Source: Burkholderiaceae bacterium (GTDB taxonomy: Bacteria > Pseudomonadota > Gammaproteobacteria > Burkholderiales > Burkholderiaceae_C). Taken from it: 64,000 nucleotides of DNA. The position numbers and the translations under genes are program-made. Positions 9,849 to 18,704 of the stretch are shown here, piece after piece (position 1 is the first letter of the stretch; the number at the start of each line of letters is the position of its first letter). The notes under the pieces are model-generated. The model was not told where the DNA came from, did no database searches, and saw only the letters and a program-made list of their open reading frames with translations. The stretch is taken from assembly GCA_024235955.1 (NCBI GenBank), contig JACKLJ010000001.1, positions 248,001 through 312,000 of the forward strand. The letters run 5' to 3'.

Positions 9849-11297
9849 ATGACATCCCGTCTCATCCAGGGTTACGAGGTCGTGATCGGCTTCGAGACCC
9901 ATGCGCAACTGCAGACCCAGAGCAAGATCTTCAGCCGCTCGCCCACGGCCTTCGGCGCCGAACCCAACACGCAGGCCAGCGCGGTCGATCTGGCCCTGCC
10001 CGGCACGCTGCCGGTGATGAACCGCGAGGCGGTGCACTGCGCCATCAAGCTGGGCCTGGCGCTCGGCTCCCACATCGCGCCGCGCAGCGTGTTTGCCCGC
10101 AAGAACTACTTCTACCCGGATCTGCCCAAGGGCTACCAGATCAGCCAGTTCGAGATCCCGGTGGTGCAGGGCGGCGAAGTCTCTTTCTTCGTCGACGGCG
10201 AGAAGAAGACCGTGCGCCTGGTGCGCGCCCACCTGGAAGAAGACGCCGGCAAGTCGTTGCATGAAGATTTCCATGGCCAGTCCGGCATCGACCTCAACCG
10301 TGCCGGCACGCCGCTGCTGGAGATCGTGACCGAGCCCGACATGGGCTCCAGCGCCGAGGCCGTGGCCTACGCCAAGGAGCTGCACAAGATCGTCACCTGG
10401 ATCGGCGTGTGCGACGGCAACATGCAGGAAGGCTCGTTCCGCTGCGACGCCAACGTCTCGGTGCGCAAGCCCGGTGCGCCGCTGGGTACGCGGCGCGAGA
10501 TCAAGAACCTGAACAGCTTCCGGTTCATGCAGCAGGCCATCGACTACGAAATCCGCTGGCAGATCGAACAGCTGGAAGACGGCCACGCCATCCAGCAGGC
10601 CACCGTGCTGTTCGACCCGGACACCGGCGAGACGCGCGCCATGCGCACCAAGGAAGACTCGGCGGACTACCGCTACTTCCCCGACCCCGATCTGCCGCCG
10701 CTCTGCATTTCAGAGCAATGGATCGAAGAGGTGCGTGGGCAGATGCCCGAATTGCCTCGCAGGATGGCGGAGCGTCTGGTAGCCGACTACGGCCTGCCCG
10801 AGTACGACGCCACCACGCTCACGCAGTCGCTCGCCATGGGCGCCTACTTCGAAGCCGTAGCCCGGGCCAGCGGCCAGCCCAAGCTGGCCAGCAACTGGAT
10901 CATGGGCGAGATCTCCAAGCGCCTGAACGCCGAGGAGATCGGTATCGAGGCCGCGAAGGTGTCCGACGCGCAGCTGGCGCAACTCATCGGCCGGATCCAG
11001 GACGGCACCATCAGCCACAACGCCGCACGCCAGGTCTTCGAGGCCTTGTGGAGCGGCGAGGGCACCGAGGTGGACGCCGTCATCGAGGCCAAGGGTCTCA
11101 AGCAGCTTCAGGATACCGGCGCCCTGGAGAAGATCGTCGACGAGGTGATCGCCGCCAACCCGGACAATGTGGCGCAGTTCAGGGCCGGCAAGGACAGGGC
11201 CTTCAACGCCCTGGTGGGCCAGGTCATGAAGGCCAGCAAGGGCAAGGCCAACCCGGCGCAGGTCAACCAGCTGTTGCGCGCCCGGCTGGGTGCCTGA
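9849..11297 (+). CDS. gatB: Asp-tRNA(Asn)/Glu-tRNA(Gln) amidotransferase subunit B
   Basis: GatB is the kinase and transamidase subunit that activates the tRNA-bound acid and binds the tRNA. The 482-residue length is normal. The N-terminal cradle begins YEVVIGFETHAQL and includes the KNYFYPDLPKGYQISQ motif. A helical domain and a C-terminal YqeY-like tail domain (roughly residues 330-482) follow. It is the last gene of gatCAB and runs into a convergent minus-strand gene 27 bp later. Confidence 0.97.
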   Translation: MTSRLIQGYEVVIGFETHAQLQTQSKIFSRSPTAFGAEPNTQASAVDLALPGTLPVMNREAVHCAIKLGLALGSHIAPRSVFARKNYFYPDLPKGYQISQFEIPVVQGGEVSFFVDGEKKTVRLVRAHLEEDAGKSLHEDFHGQSGIDLNRAGTPLLEIVTEPDMGSSAEAVAYAKELHKIVTWIGVCDGNMQEGSFRCDANVSVRKPGAPLGTRREIKNLNSFRFMQQAIDYEIRWQIEQLEDGHAIQQATVLFDPDTGETRAMRTKEDSADYRYFPDPDLPPLCISEQWIEEVRGQMPELPRRMAERLVADYGLPEYDATTLTQSLAMGAYFEAVARASGQPKLASNWIMGEISKRLNAEEIGIEAAKVSDAQLAQLIGRIQDGTISHNAARQVFEALWSGEGTEVDAVIEAKGLKQLQDTGALEKIVDEVIAANPDNVAQFRAGKDRAFNALVGQVMKASKGKANPAQVNQLLRARLGA

Positions 11298-11324
11298 GGC
11301 GCGCGGCGACGCCGTGCGGCTGCT

Positions 11325-12008
11325 TCAGCCGCCGCGGGCCGACGTGGGTTGCTTGGTCGCCTCCCAGAGCTGGCGCAGGTAGGCCAGTTCCTTGTCGAAG
11401 CGCTCGTTGATCTTGTCGCGTTCGGCCTGCTGGCGGGCAATGGCCTGGCGCTGGATGCCGGTGCTCTCGGCGTTGTCCTCGATCTGGCGGCGCAGTTGCA
11501 CCGGCGCGCGCGAAGGATCCTTCTGGTAGAACTCCATCTCCTGGTTGAGCGCCTTGCGCTCGGTCAGCAGTTCCTGCAGCTTGGTGCTGGCAGCGTCGAC
11601 CACCACCTGGCTCTGGGCCAGGGCAGCGGCCCGGGCCTCGTCGTGCGCGGCCTTGTCGGGGTAGCGGTTGAGCAGGGCCTGATCGCGTCGGATGGAATCG
11701 CGTGCGCGCTGGCGGTCGAGTTCGGCCTGCCGCTCGCGGGCCTGATGCTGCTCACGCTCGATGGTGGTCATCTGCGGCTGCAGGATGCGCTTGGTGGCGC
11801 CGGTGTTGTCGAGCACGCGTTGCTCGCGGTCCAGGCACGAGAGGATCGGGCGGTCGGCGGTCAGGCGCCTGCCCTGCGCGTCGACGCAGGTGTAGACATC
11901 CGCGTGCGCTCCGCCCGCGGCGCAAGCCAGCGCCGCCACGGCCAGCAGGCGCGAGGCGGGCCGGCGCAGCGGCAGCGCGGGACGGACACGGAATGTCATC
12001 AGCAGCAT
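11325..12008 (-). CDS. DUF4124 domain-containing exported protein
   Basis: This 227-residue protein has a cleavable signal peptide (residues 1-36, ending GGAHA) and a short DUF4124 domain (DVYTCVDAQGRRLTADRP). A long charged, largely helical region rich in Gln, Arg and Glu follows (about residues 80-220) and is probably a coiled coil. DUF4124 proteins are common in beta- and gammaproteobacteria and their role is unknown. The start is 3 bp after pyrE on the same strand, so the two are probably co-transcribed. A second in-frame ATG lies three codons in. Confidence 0.85.
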   Translation of the reverse strand: MLLMTFRVRPALPLRRPASRLLAVAALACAAGGAHADVYTCVDAQGRRLTADRPILSCLDREQRVLDNTGATKRILQPQMTTIEREQHQARERQAELDRQRARDSIRRDQALLNRYPDKAAHDEARAAALAQSQVVVDAASTKLQELLTERKALNQEMEFYQKDPSRAPVQLRRQIEDNAESTGIQRQAIARQQAERDKINERFDKELAYLRQLWEATKQPTSARGG

Positions 12009-12011
12009 TTC

Positions 12012-12698
12012 CTATTCAACGCCGTAGCGGGTGCGGTAGGCCGACACGGCCTCGTAGTACTGCAAAAAATTGTCACTCAGCTGCAAAACCCGCAATAACT
12101 GGGCCAGATCGGCGATGGCGCACACCTTGAGCCCCAGCGTTTTGCGGACATATTGCACGGCCGACCACGGAACGTCGCGGCCGTCCTCGGTGGCCTTTTC
12201 CTGCCGGTCCAGCGCGATGGCCACGGCATGCGGCGTGGCTCCGGCGGCTTCGATCAGGCGGATCGATTCGCGCACGGCGGTGCCGGCGGAGATCACGTCG
12301 TCCACGATCAGCACCCGGCCCTTGAGCGGCGCGCCCACCAGCGTACCGCCTTCGCCGTGGTCCTTGGCCTCCTTGCGGTTGTAGGCAAAGGGCTTGACCA
12401 TGCCCAGCCGGGCCAGTTCCACCGCCACCGTGGCGCCCAGCGGAATGCCCTTGTAGGCGGGGCCGAAGATGACGTCGAATTCGATGCCGCTGGCCACGAT
12501 GGCCTGGGCATAGAATTGCGCCAGCCGGCCGAGCTTGGCGCCGTCGTCGAACAGGCCGGCGTTGAAGAAATACGGGCTCATGCGCCCGGCCTTCGTCTTG
12601 AATTCGCCGAAGCGCAGCACGCCTGCGTCGATGGCAAAGCGCACGAACTGTTCGGCCAGCGCGTCGGGTGCCGACGCCGTGGGGGCTGCTTGGTTCAT
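12012..12698 (-). CDS. pyrE: orotate phosphoribosyltransferase
   Basis: PyrE joins orotate and PRPP to make orotidine 5'-phosphate in pyrimidine synthesis. The 228-residue protein has the PRPP-binding motif VLIVDDVISAGTAVRE and the substrate loop with YNRKEAKDHGEGG. The chosen ATG (complementary to 12696-12698) gives the normal length; a longer reading frame upstream lies opposite xthA and is not credible. AAGGAAAG lies about 12 bases upstream. Only 15 bp separate this start from the divergent exonuclease gene, so promoters must overlap coding DNA. Confidence 0.95.
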   Translation of the reverse strand: MNQAAPTASAPDALAEQFVRFAIDAGVLRFGEFKTKAGRMSPYFFNAGLFDDGAKLGRLAQFYAQAIVASGIEFDVIFGPAYKGIPLGATVAVELARLGMVKPFAYNRKEAKDHGEGGTLVGAPLKGRVLIVDDVISAGTAVRESIRLIEAAGATPHAVAIALDRQEKATEDGRDVPWSAVQYVRKTLGLKVCAIADLAQLLRVLQLSDNFLQYYEAVSAYRTRYGVE

Positions 12699-12713
12699 CT
12701 CCGGAGTCTTTCC

Positions 12714-13514
12714 TTGTTCAAACTCACCAGCCTGAACCTCAACGGCATCCGCTCGGCCGCCACCAAGGGGGTGGAAGCCTGGCTGGAGAAGCACGCGCCG
12801 GATTGTATTTGCGTGCAGGAGATCAAGGCCCAGCAGCCCGATCTGGCCGGCCGTTTCGAGATTCTGGCCGGCATGCAGGGCTACTTCCACCTGGCGAGCC
12901 GCAAGAAGGGCTATTCCGGGGTGGGCGTCTACACCCGCCACGAGCCGAGCGAGGTGATCGCCGGCCACGGCTCGCCCGAGTTCGACGAGGAAGGCCGCTA
13001 CCTGGAGGCGCGCTTCGACACGCCAGGCCGCAAGTTCTCGGTCATCAGCTGCTACTTCCCCAGCGGCTCCTCGGGCCCGGAGCGGCAGGACGCCAAGTAC
13101 CGCTTCCTGGCCGAGTTCTACCCCGTGCTGGAGCGCCTGAAGGCCGAGCGCGAGTTCGTGCTGTGCGGCGACGTGAACATCGCCCACAAGGAAATCGACC
13201 TCAAGAACTGGAAGAGCAACCAGAAGAACAGCGGCTTCCTGCCCGAGGAGCGAGCCTGGATGACGCGCGTGATCGATGAGCTGGCGCTGGTCGACGTCTA
13301 CCGCCACCTCCACCCCGCAACCACCGGCGAGGCCTACACTTGGTGGAGCAACCGCGGCCAGGCGTATGCCAAGAACGTCGGCTGGCGGCTCGACTACCAC
13401 TTGGCCACGCCGGCCATCGCCGCGCTGGCGCGCAGCACCTCGATCTACAAGGACGAGAAGTTTTCGGATCATGCGCCGATCACGGTGGAGTACGACACCC
13501 CCCTGAGTCGCTGA
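12714..13514 (+). CDS. xthA: exodeoxyribonuclease III (AP endonuclease)
   Basis: Exonuclease III cuts at abasic sites and degrades 3' ends in base-excision repair. The 266-residue protein uses a TTG start, the only one that gives the canonical N terminus KLTSLNLNGIR; GGAG lies about 8 bases upstream. Metal and catalytic motifs are CVQEIKAQ (E36), CGDVNIAHKEIDL, WRLDYHLA and SDHAPITVEY. The last residues (DTPLSR and the stop) are encoded by the start of a dispersed repeat, whose identical sequence recurs at 53050 outside any gene. The repeat therefore seems to have replaced the original 3' end. Confidence 0.95.
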   Translation: MFKLTSLNLNGIRSAATKGVEAWLEKHAPDCICVQEIKAQQPDLAGRFEILAGMQGYFHLASRKKGYSGVGVYTRHEPSEVIAGHGSPEFDEEGRYLEARFDTPGRKFSVISCYFPSGSSGPERQDAKYRFLAEFYPVLERLKAEREFVLCGDVNIAHKEIDLKNWKSNQKNSGFLPEERAWMTRVIDELALVDVYRHLHPATTGEAYTWWSNRGQAYAKNVGWRLDYHLATPAIAALARSTSIYKDEKFSDHAPITVEYDTPLSR

Positions 13515-13969
13515 CGCGCCTTCCCCCCTCTGCTACGCGAGGGGGGACACCGCCAGTGGCCGGTACAAGCCCGGCCACGGCGGTCGCTGGCATGGCCTGC
13601 TCCGCGGCCTTTTGAGAGCGCCAGTTCTTGCCGAGCGGCCTGTGGCTTCCTTGAGGCCGAGCGAAGCGATGGCCGTGTTCTCTCCCAATCCCCTCTGGCC
13701 GTGCCGAGAAGCGCAGGGCGTGGGGCGGGCATGGGCTGCGCAGCAAGACCATGCTTCGTGCTCTGACTCGCTGCGGCTGTCCGAGCGGAGCGCCCTTCGG
13801 GGCGCGCAGCGAGTTCCGCAGCGCCGCCCCGCGCACGAGCATCGCAGGTTGCCCGCAGCGAAGCGTAGGGACACGGCCAGTGGGGTCGCCTTTCTTTTGC
13901 CCACTTTTCTTTGGCGACACAAAGAAAAGTAGGTGCGCCGCCGGGCGCACCTCCCGGCCTGCGGCGCAA
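13494..13969 (+). repeat. long hairpin-bearing dispersed repeat, copy R1
   Basis: This 476-bp block is repeated almost completely at 53142-53617, and its head recurs at 46598. It holds three nested hairpins: CCCCCCTC/GAGGGGGG near 13523-13546, a 13-bp stem at 13550-13583 around TACAAGC, and a 14-bp stem at 13900-13933. The block covers the 3' end of xthA and most of the 573-bp gap before ppc. No gene is seen in it; reading frames here on both strands recur in the other copies and look spurious. The last hairpin could act as a terminator. Confidence 0.85.
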
Positions 13970-13980
13970 CCAGAAACACT

Positions 13981-14042
13981 ACGCTTTCAATAGCTGCCTG
14001 CGCCCGCCACACCTGGGCAAAACCACGATTTCATCCAAATTT
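13981..14042 (+). repeat. short dispersed imperfect palindrome, copy 3 (upstream of ppc)
   Basis: AATAGCTGCCTGCGCCCGCC is followed by ACACCTGGGC and an A/T-rich arm. It lies 45 bp upstream of the ppc start codon and directly after the long repeat R1. Confidence 0.85.
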
Positions 14043-14087
14043 CCAGCTGGTACGGTGGTCGGGACAGAGTGGCGCTAAAGTCGGCGC

Positions 14088-16937
14088 ATGACACGCAAGC
14101 CCGCCGCCACCGATCCGCTGCAAGACGACATCCGCCTGCTGGGGCGCCTGCTGGGCGACACCATTGCCGAGCAGGAGGGGCAGGATGCCTTCGCGCTGGT
14201 CGAGCAGGTCCGGCGCCTCTCCGTCGCCTACCGCCGCAGCGGCGACGCCGCGGCCGAGCGCCGGCTGCACCGCGTGCTGCGCGGCCTCTCGGTCGAGCAG
14301 ATGCTCAGCGTGATCCGCGCCTTCACCTACTTCAGCCACCTCGCCAACCTGGCCGAGGACCGCCAGCACATCCGCCGCCGGATGTGGCACGAGCGCCTGA
14401 GCCACGTGCAGCCGGGCAGCCTGGAGTCAGCCCTGGCCACGCTGCGCCAGCGTGGCGTGTCGCGCCAGACCACGGCAAATCTGCTGGCGGGCGCCGAAGT
14501 CTCGCCCGTGCTCACCGCCCACCCGACCGAAGTGCAGCGCCAGAGCGTGATGCTGGCCGAGCGCGGCATCTCCGAGCTGCTGACCGAGCGCGACGCCATC
14601 CGCCAGCGCGCGCTGGCCGTGCCCGCCGGCCTGCCCGCGGCCGACCGCCGCGCCGCCCAGGCCAGCAGCCAGGCCGAGCTGGCCGCCAACGAGGCCGGCC
14701 TGCGCGCCCACGTGCTGCGCCTGTGGCAGACGCGTCTGCTGCGCGACGCCCGGCTCACCGTGCGCGACGAGATCGAGAACGCGCTCGGCTATTACCGCAG
14801 CACCTTCCTGACGGAGATCCCGCGCCTGTACGAGCGGCTGGAACAGCGCCTGCCGGGCGCCGACGTGGCGCCCTTCCTGCGCATGGGCCACTGGATGGGC
14901 GGCGACCGCGACGGCAACCCCAACGTCGACGCCGGCACGCTGCGCGAGGCGCTCACCGCCCAGGCCGACCTGGCACTGGCCCACTACCTCGCCGAGGTGC
15001 ACGCGCTGGGCGCGGAGCTGCCGCTGTCCGGCCTGCTGATCCACGTCTCGCCCGAGCTGGCGGCGCTGGCGCAGCAGTCGCCCGACCACAACCCGCACCG
15101 GCAGGACGAGCCCTACCGCCGCGTGCTCTCGGCCATCTACGCGCGGCTGGCGGCCACCCGGCAGCGGCTCACTGGCGGCCTGCCCGAGCACGCGCCGGCG
15201 GGCGAGGCGCCGCCCTACGCCAGCGTCGGCGAGCTGCTGGCCGAGCTGCGCGTGATCGACGCCTCGCTGCGCGCCAGCGGTGCCGGCGCGCTGGCCGGCG
15301 GGCGGCTGCACGCGCTGCAGCGCGCGGTGCAGGTGTTCGGCTTTCACCTGGCCAGCGTCGATCTGCGCCAGAGCTCCGACCAGCACGAGGCCGTGGTGGC
15401 CGAGCTGCTCGCCACCGCCGGCGTCTGCCCCGACTACGCCGCGCTGGACGAAGCGGCCCGCCGCGCGCTGCTGCTGCGCCTGCTGGCCGACCCGCGACCG
15501 CTGCGCGTGCCGCGCGCCGGCTACAGCGCGCTGGCCGTCAAGGAGCTGGCGGTGTTCGAGACCGCGCAGGCCCTGCGCGAGGCGCTGGGCGCGCCCGCCG
15601 TGCGCCACGCCATCATCAGCCACACCGAGGAGGTGAGCGACCTGCTCGAGGTGCTGCTGCTGCAAAAGGAGATCGGCCTGCTGCAGGGCACGCTGGCCGA
15701 GGGCACCACCGAGCCTGCGCGCGCCGGGCTGATGGTGGTGCCGCTGTTCGAAACCATCGCCGACCTGCGGCGCGCCGAGGCCATCATGCGCGAGTTCCTG
15801 GCCTTGCCCGGCGTGGCCGACATGCTGCGCGCCAGCGGCGGCACGCAGGAGGTGATGCTGGGCTATTCCGACAGCAACAAGGACGGCGGCATCCTGATGA
15901 GCAACTGGTCGCTCTATCGGGTGGAGGTGGCGCTGGCCGCGCTGTTTGACGAACGCGAGCGGGCCGACCGCCGGGCCGGCCGCGCGCCGCTGCGGCTGCG
16001 CCTGTTCCACGGCCGCGGTGGCACCGTGGGCCGTGGCGGCGGGCCCAGCTACCAGGCCATCCTGGCGCAGCCGCCGGGCACGGTGCGCGGCCAGATCCGC
16101 CTGACCGAGCAGGGCGAGGTGATCGGCGCCAAGTACGCCAACCCCGAACTCGGCCGCCGCAACCTGGAAACGCTGGTGGCGGCGGTGCTGGAAAGCTCGC
16201 TCAAGCCCGCGCGCCACGACGTACCGGAGGCGTTCCTGCAGGCGGCCGAGCAACTGGCCGAAGCCAGCATGCGCAGCTACCGCGCGCTGGTGATGGACAC
16301 GCCGGGCTTCACCGACTACTTCATGCACGCCACGCCGCTGAAGGAGATCGCGCAGCTCAACATCGGCTCGCGCCCGGCCTCGCGCAAGGCGCTGGCCAGC
16401 ATCCAGGATCTGCGCGCCATTCCCTGGGCGTTCAGCTGGGGGCAGTGCCGCGTCACGCTGCCGGGCTGGTTCGGCCTGGGTGGCGCGGTGCACGAGTTTT
16501 TGCATGAAAAAGGCGGTTTGCCCATACAGGACAGGCGCAGGCTGCTACAAGAAATGTATCAATCCTGGCCGTTCTTCAACACCTTGCTGTCGAACATCGA
16601 CATGGTGCTGGCCAAGAGCGACCTGGGGCTGGCGCGCGTCTACAACGCCCTGGTGCCCGACGCGCGCCTGCGCCGCAAGGTGTTCACCGCCATCGAGCGC
16701 GAATGGCGCCTCACCGCCGACGCGCTGGCGCTGATCACCGGCCAGCACGAGCGGCTGGCCACCAACCCGGCCATGGCACGTTCCATCCGCCACCGCTTTC
16801 CGTACATCGATCCGCTGCACCACCTGCAGGTCGAGCTGCTGCGCCGCCACCGCGCCGGCCAGGGCGGCGAGCGCCTGCAGCGCGGCATCCACATCGCCAT
16901 CAACGGCATTGCGACGGCGTTGAGGAACACGGGATAG
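14088..16937 (+). CDS. ppc: phosphoenolpyruvate carboxylase
   Basis: This 949-residue enzyme carboxylates phosphoenolpyruvate to oxaloacetate, refilling the TCA cycle. Catalytic motifs are VLTAHPTEVQRQS (catalytic His), MGGDRDGNPNV, GYSDSNKDGG and FHGRGGTVGRGGGP. The C terminus ends in the expected NGIATALRNTG. Near the C-terminal third, residues encoded by 16495-16560 (FLHEKGGLPIQDRRRLLQEMY) derive from an inverted copy of the short dispersed repeat, translated in frame. It falls in a loop before the conserved WPFF motif. The rest of the protein is intact and probably active. Confidence 0.96.
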   Translation: MTRKPAATDPLQDDIRLLGRLLGDTIAEQEGQDAFALVEQVRRLSVAYRRSGDAAAERRLHRVLRGLSVEQMLSVIRAFTYFSHLANLAEDRQHIRRRMWHERLSHVQPGSLESALATLRQRGVSRQTTANLLAGAEVSPVLTAHPTEVQRQSVMLAERGISELLTERDAIRQRALAVPAGLPAADRRAAQASSQAELAANEAGLRAHVLRLWQTRLLRDARLTVRDEIENALGYYRSTFLTEIPRLYERLEQRLPGADVAPFLRMGHWMGGDRDGNPNVDAGTLREALTAQADLALAHYLAEVHALGAELPLSGLLIHVSPELAALAQQSPDHNPHRQDEPYRRVLSAIYARLAATRQRLTGGLPEHAPAGEAPPYASVGELLAELRVIDASLRASGAGALAGGRLHALQRAVQVFGFHLASVDLRQSSDQHEAVVAELLATAGVCPDYAALDEAARRALLLRLLADPRPLRVPRAGYSALAVKELAVFETAQALREALGAPAVRHAIISHTEEVSDLLEVLLLQKEIGLLQGTLAEGTTEPARAGLMVVPLFETIADLRRAEAIMREFLALPGVADMLRASGGTQEVMLGYSDSNKDGGILMSNWSLYRVEVALAALFDERERADRRAGRAPLRLRLFHGRGGTVGRGGGPSYQAILAQPPGTVRGQIRLTEQGEVIGAKYANPELGRRNLETLVAAVLESSLKPARHDVPEAFLQAAEQLAEASMRSYRALVMDTPGFTDYFMHATPLKEIAQLNIGSRPASRKALASIQDLRAIPWAFSWGQCRVTLPGWFGLGGAVHEFLHEKGGLPIQDRRRLLQEMYQSWPFFNTLLSNIDMVLAKSDLGLARVYNALVPDARLRRKVFTAIEREWRLTADALALITGQHERLATNPAMARSIRHRFPYIDPLHHLQVELLRRHRAGQGGERLQRGIHIAINGIATALRNTG
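16495..16560 (-). repeat. short dispersed imperfect palindrome, copy 4, inside the ppc coding region
   Basis: Read on the minus strand the segment gives TTGTAGCAGCCTGCGCC, TGTATGGGC and a CGCCTTTTTCATG arm, matching the intergenic family. The ppc frame continues through it without a stop. Confidence 0.8.
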
Positions 16938-17129
16938 CCCCCGTCTGTCCGGCGCACCGGTCGCGGCGGCGGAACAGGACGCCCCACCGAGCGGCTTCCG
17001 GCGGCGGCCCCCTGGGTGGCCCGCTCCGCGGCCGTTCGATGGGCGGGCTTCGCGGCCACGGGAGATGAAGGCCCGTGGTCGTGGCTGGATTTGCGGTTCA
17101 ATAGGCGCGTTGATTGATCGCGTGAACCC

Positions 17130-17768
17130 ATGCTGCGCTACCTGACCATTCCTGTCACCCCGTTTGCCCAGAACTGCTCCATCGTCTGGTGCGACGCCAC
17201 GAAGAAGGCCGCTGTCATCGACCCGGGCGGTGATCTGCCGAAGATCGAGGCCGCCGTGCGCGATCTGGGCCTGCAGCTGGAGCAGATCTGGCTCACCCAC
17301 GCCCACATCGACCACGCCGGCGGCACGGCGGAGCTGAGCCGCCGGCACGGGCTGCCCATCGTCGGCCCGCACCCGGGTGATCAGTTCTGGATCGACGGGC
17401 TGGCCGAGCAGGGCCGCATGTTCGGGTTCCCGCAGGTGGAGAAATTCACCCCCACGCGCTGGCTGCAGGACGGCGATACCGTGCAGGTGGGTGAGTGCAA
17501 GCTCACTGTGCGCCACTGCCCGGGCCACACGCCGGGCCATGTGGTGTTCCATTCCGCCGAGGCGAAGCGCGCCTTCGTGGGTGACGTGCTGTTCAACGGC
17601 AGCATCGGCCGCACCGATTTTCCCGGCGGCAACCACGGCCAGCTGATCGCCAGCATCCACGAGCGCCTGTGGCCGATGGGCGACGACACGGTGTTCATCC
17701 CCGGCCACGGCCCGGAAAGCACCTTCGGCGAGGAGCGGCGCCACAACCCCTTCGTGCGCGGCGGCTGA
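17130..17768 (+). CDS. MBL-fold metallo-hydrolase (YcbL / glyoxalase II-like)
   Basis: This 212-residue protein has a complete metallo-beta-lactamase fold signature: THAHIDH (H57, H59, D61, H62), CPGHTPGH, FVGDVLF and IPGHGPES. It resembles YcbL-type type II glyoxalases, which hydrolyse thioesters such as S-lactoylglutathione, but the substrate cannot be fixed from sequence. It stands alone. The 192 bp upstream contain a GGCCCGCTCCGCGGCC motif also found in the long hairpin repeats. Confidence 0.9.
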   Translation: MLRYLTIPVTPFAQNCSIVWCDATKKAAVIDPGGDLPKIEAAVRDLGLQLEQIWLTHAHIDHAGGTAELSRRHGLPIVGPHPGDQFWIDGLAEQGRMFGFPQVEKFTPTRWLQDGDTVQVGECKLTVRHCPGHTPGHVVFHSAEAKRAFVGDVLFNGSIGRTDFPGGNHGQLIASIHERLWPMGDDTVFIPGHGPESTFGEERRHNPFVRGG

Positions 17769-17821
17769 GGCGTTGCGCGCGGCGGGGGCGCCGTAAGGGG
17801 AGATTCGTGCCCCGCCCGCCA

Positions 17822-17836
17822 TGTGAATAGATCACA
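17822..17836 (+). promoter_or_regulatory. CRP/FNR-like palindromic site upstream of the LuxR-type gene
   Basis: TGTGA-ATAGA-TCACA is a perfect inverted repeat of the CRP half-site with a 5-bp spacer, against 6 in Escherichia coli. It lies 90 bp upstream of the LuxR-type gene. A Crp/Fnr-family regulator is encoded just downstream of that gene, so local control is plausible but unproven. Confidence 0.5.
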
Positions 17837-17925
17837 AACCGGCTGTTCATCAGTTCCTCGTGGCGAGGGCGGGGTATTTCTAGACTGCACCCATCGGATC
17901 ACCAACCCATCCAGGAGGGCCAGTC

Positions 17926-18606
17926 ATGCAAACCGCCATCTTTTCCAGCGAAGCACGTCATTCCGCCTTCGGGCTGTTCGGCGACCCGGAGGTCGGCCAA
18001 GGCCTGCTCTCCAGCGATTTCCTGCTGCGCCTGCTCGACGAGATCGACTACGGCCTGGTGCTGGTGGCCGCCGACGGCCGCATCTGCCACGCCAACCACC
18101 TGGCCCGGCACGAGCTGGCCTCGGCCCGGCTGATCGCCACCTACGACGAATGCATCATCGGCTGCTCGGCCGAGCTGACGGCCCAGTTGCAGGCCGCCAT
18201 CGAAGGCGCTCATCAGGGCCGCCGCAAGCTGCTCTACCTGGCGCATGGCGGGCACAACCTGCCGGTGGCGCTGATCCCGCTGGCCCATCCGCTGGAAGGC
18301 GACGCGCCGGCCGTGCTGCTGGTCATGGCGCGCCAGCGCGTGGGCCAAAGCCTGGCGCTGCCCATGTTCGCCCGCGTGCACGGCCTCACGCCCACCGAGG
18401 AATCGGTGCTGCGCGGCCTGTGCGAAGGCATGGAGGTCGACGAGATCGCCGCCGAGCACGGCGTGGCCGAATCCACCGTGCGCACCCAGGTGCGTTCGCT
18501 GCGCGACAAGACCGGCGCCGGCGGCATCCGCCAGCTGGTGCAGCGCGTGATGGCGCTGCCGCCGGTGGTGCCGGCGCTGCGCACCGGCCGCCCGCTGGCC
18601 GGCTGA
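17926..18606 (+). CDS. LuxR-family transcriptional regulator with PAS-like sensor domain
   Basis: This 226-residue protein has an N-terminal PAS-like region (about residues 35-140, LLDEIDYGLVLVAADGRICHAN). A C-terminal LuxR helix-turn-helix follows (about residues 150-210, GLTPTEESVLRGLCEGMEVDEIAAEHGVAESTVRTQV). The ligand and targets are unknown. A strong ribosome-binding site (AGGAGG at 17911-17916) supports the start. A CRP-like palindrome lies upstream, and a Crp/Fnr-type regulator follows 98 bp downstream on the same strand. Confidence 0.88.
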   Translation: MQTAIFSSEARHSAFGLFGDPEVGQGLLSSDFLLRLLDEIDYGLVLVAADGRICHANHLARHELASARLIATYDECIIGCSAELTAQLQAAIEGAHQGRRKLLYLAHGGHNLPVALIPLAHPLEGDAPAVLLVMARQRVGQSLALPMFARVHGLTPTEESVLRGLCEGMEVDEIAAEHGVAESTVRTQVRSLRDKTGAGGIRQLVQRVMALPPVVPALRTGRPLAG

Positions 18607-18704
18607 GGCTCGGCGCGGGCTCCTGCTCCGCCGGCCGCATCAACTGCCCGGTACACCGCCGGGGGTTTGGCTGCGGCCGTCAGCCGGCCTCAGTATGATG
18701 AGGC

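Noticed and set aside
12012..13472. Extended minus-strand frame reaching from pyrE through the opposite strand of xthA
   Set aside because: Only the last 228 codons match PyrE. The upstream part is antisense to exonuclease III, so the internal ATG at 12698 was used.
13600..13990. Several reading frames of 90-160 codons in the xthA-ppc gap
   Set aside because: All fall in the repeat block R1 and recur in R3; none has family features or a good start.
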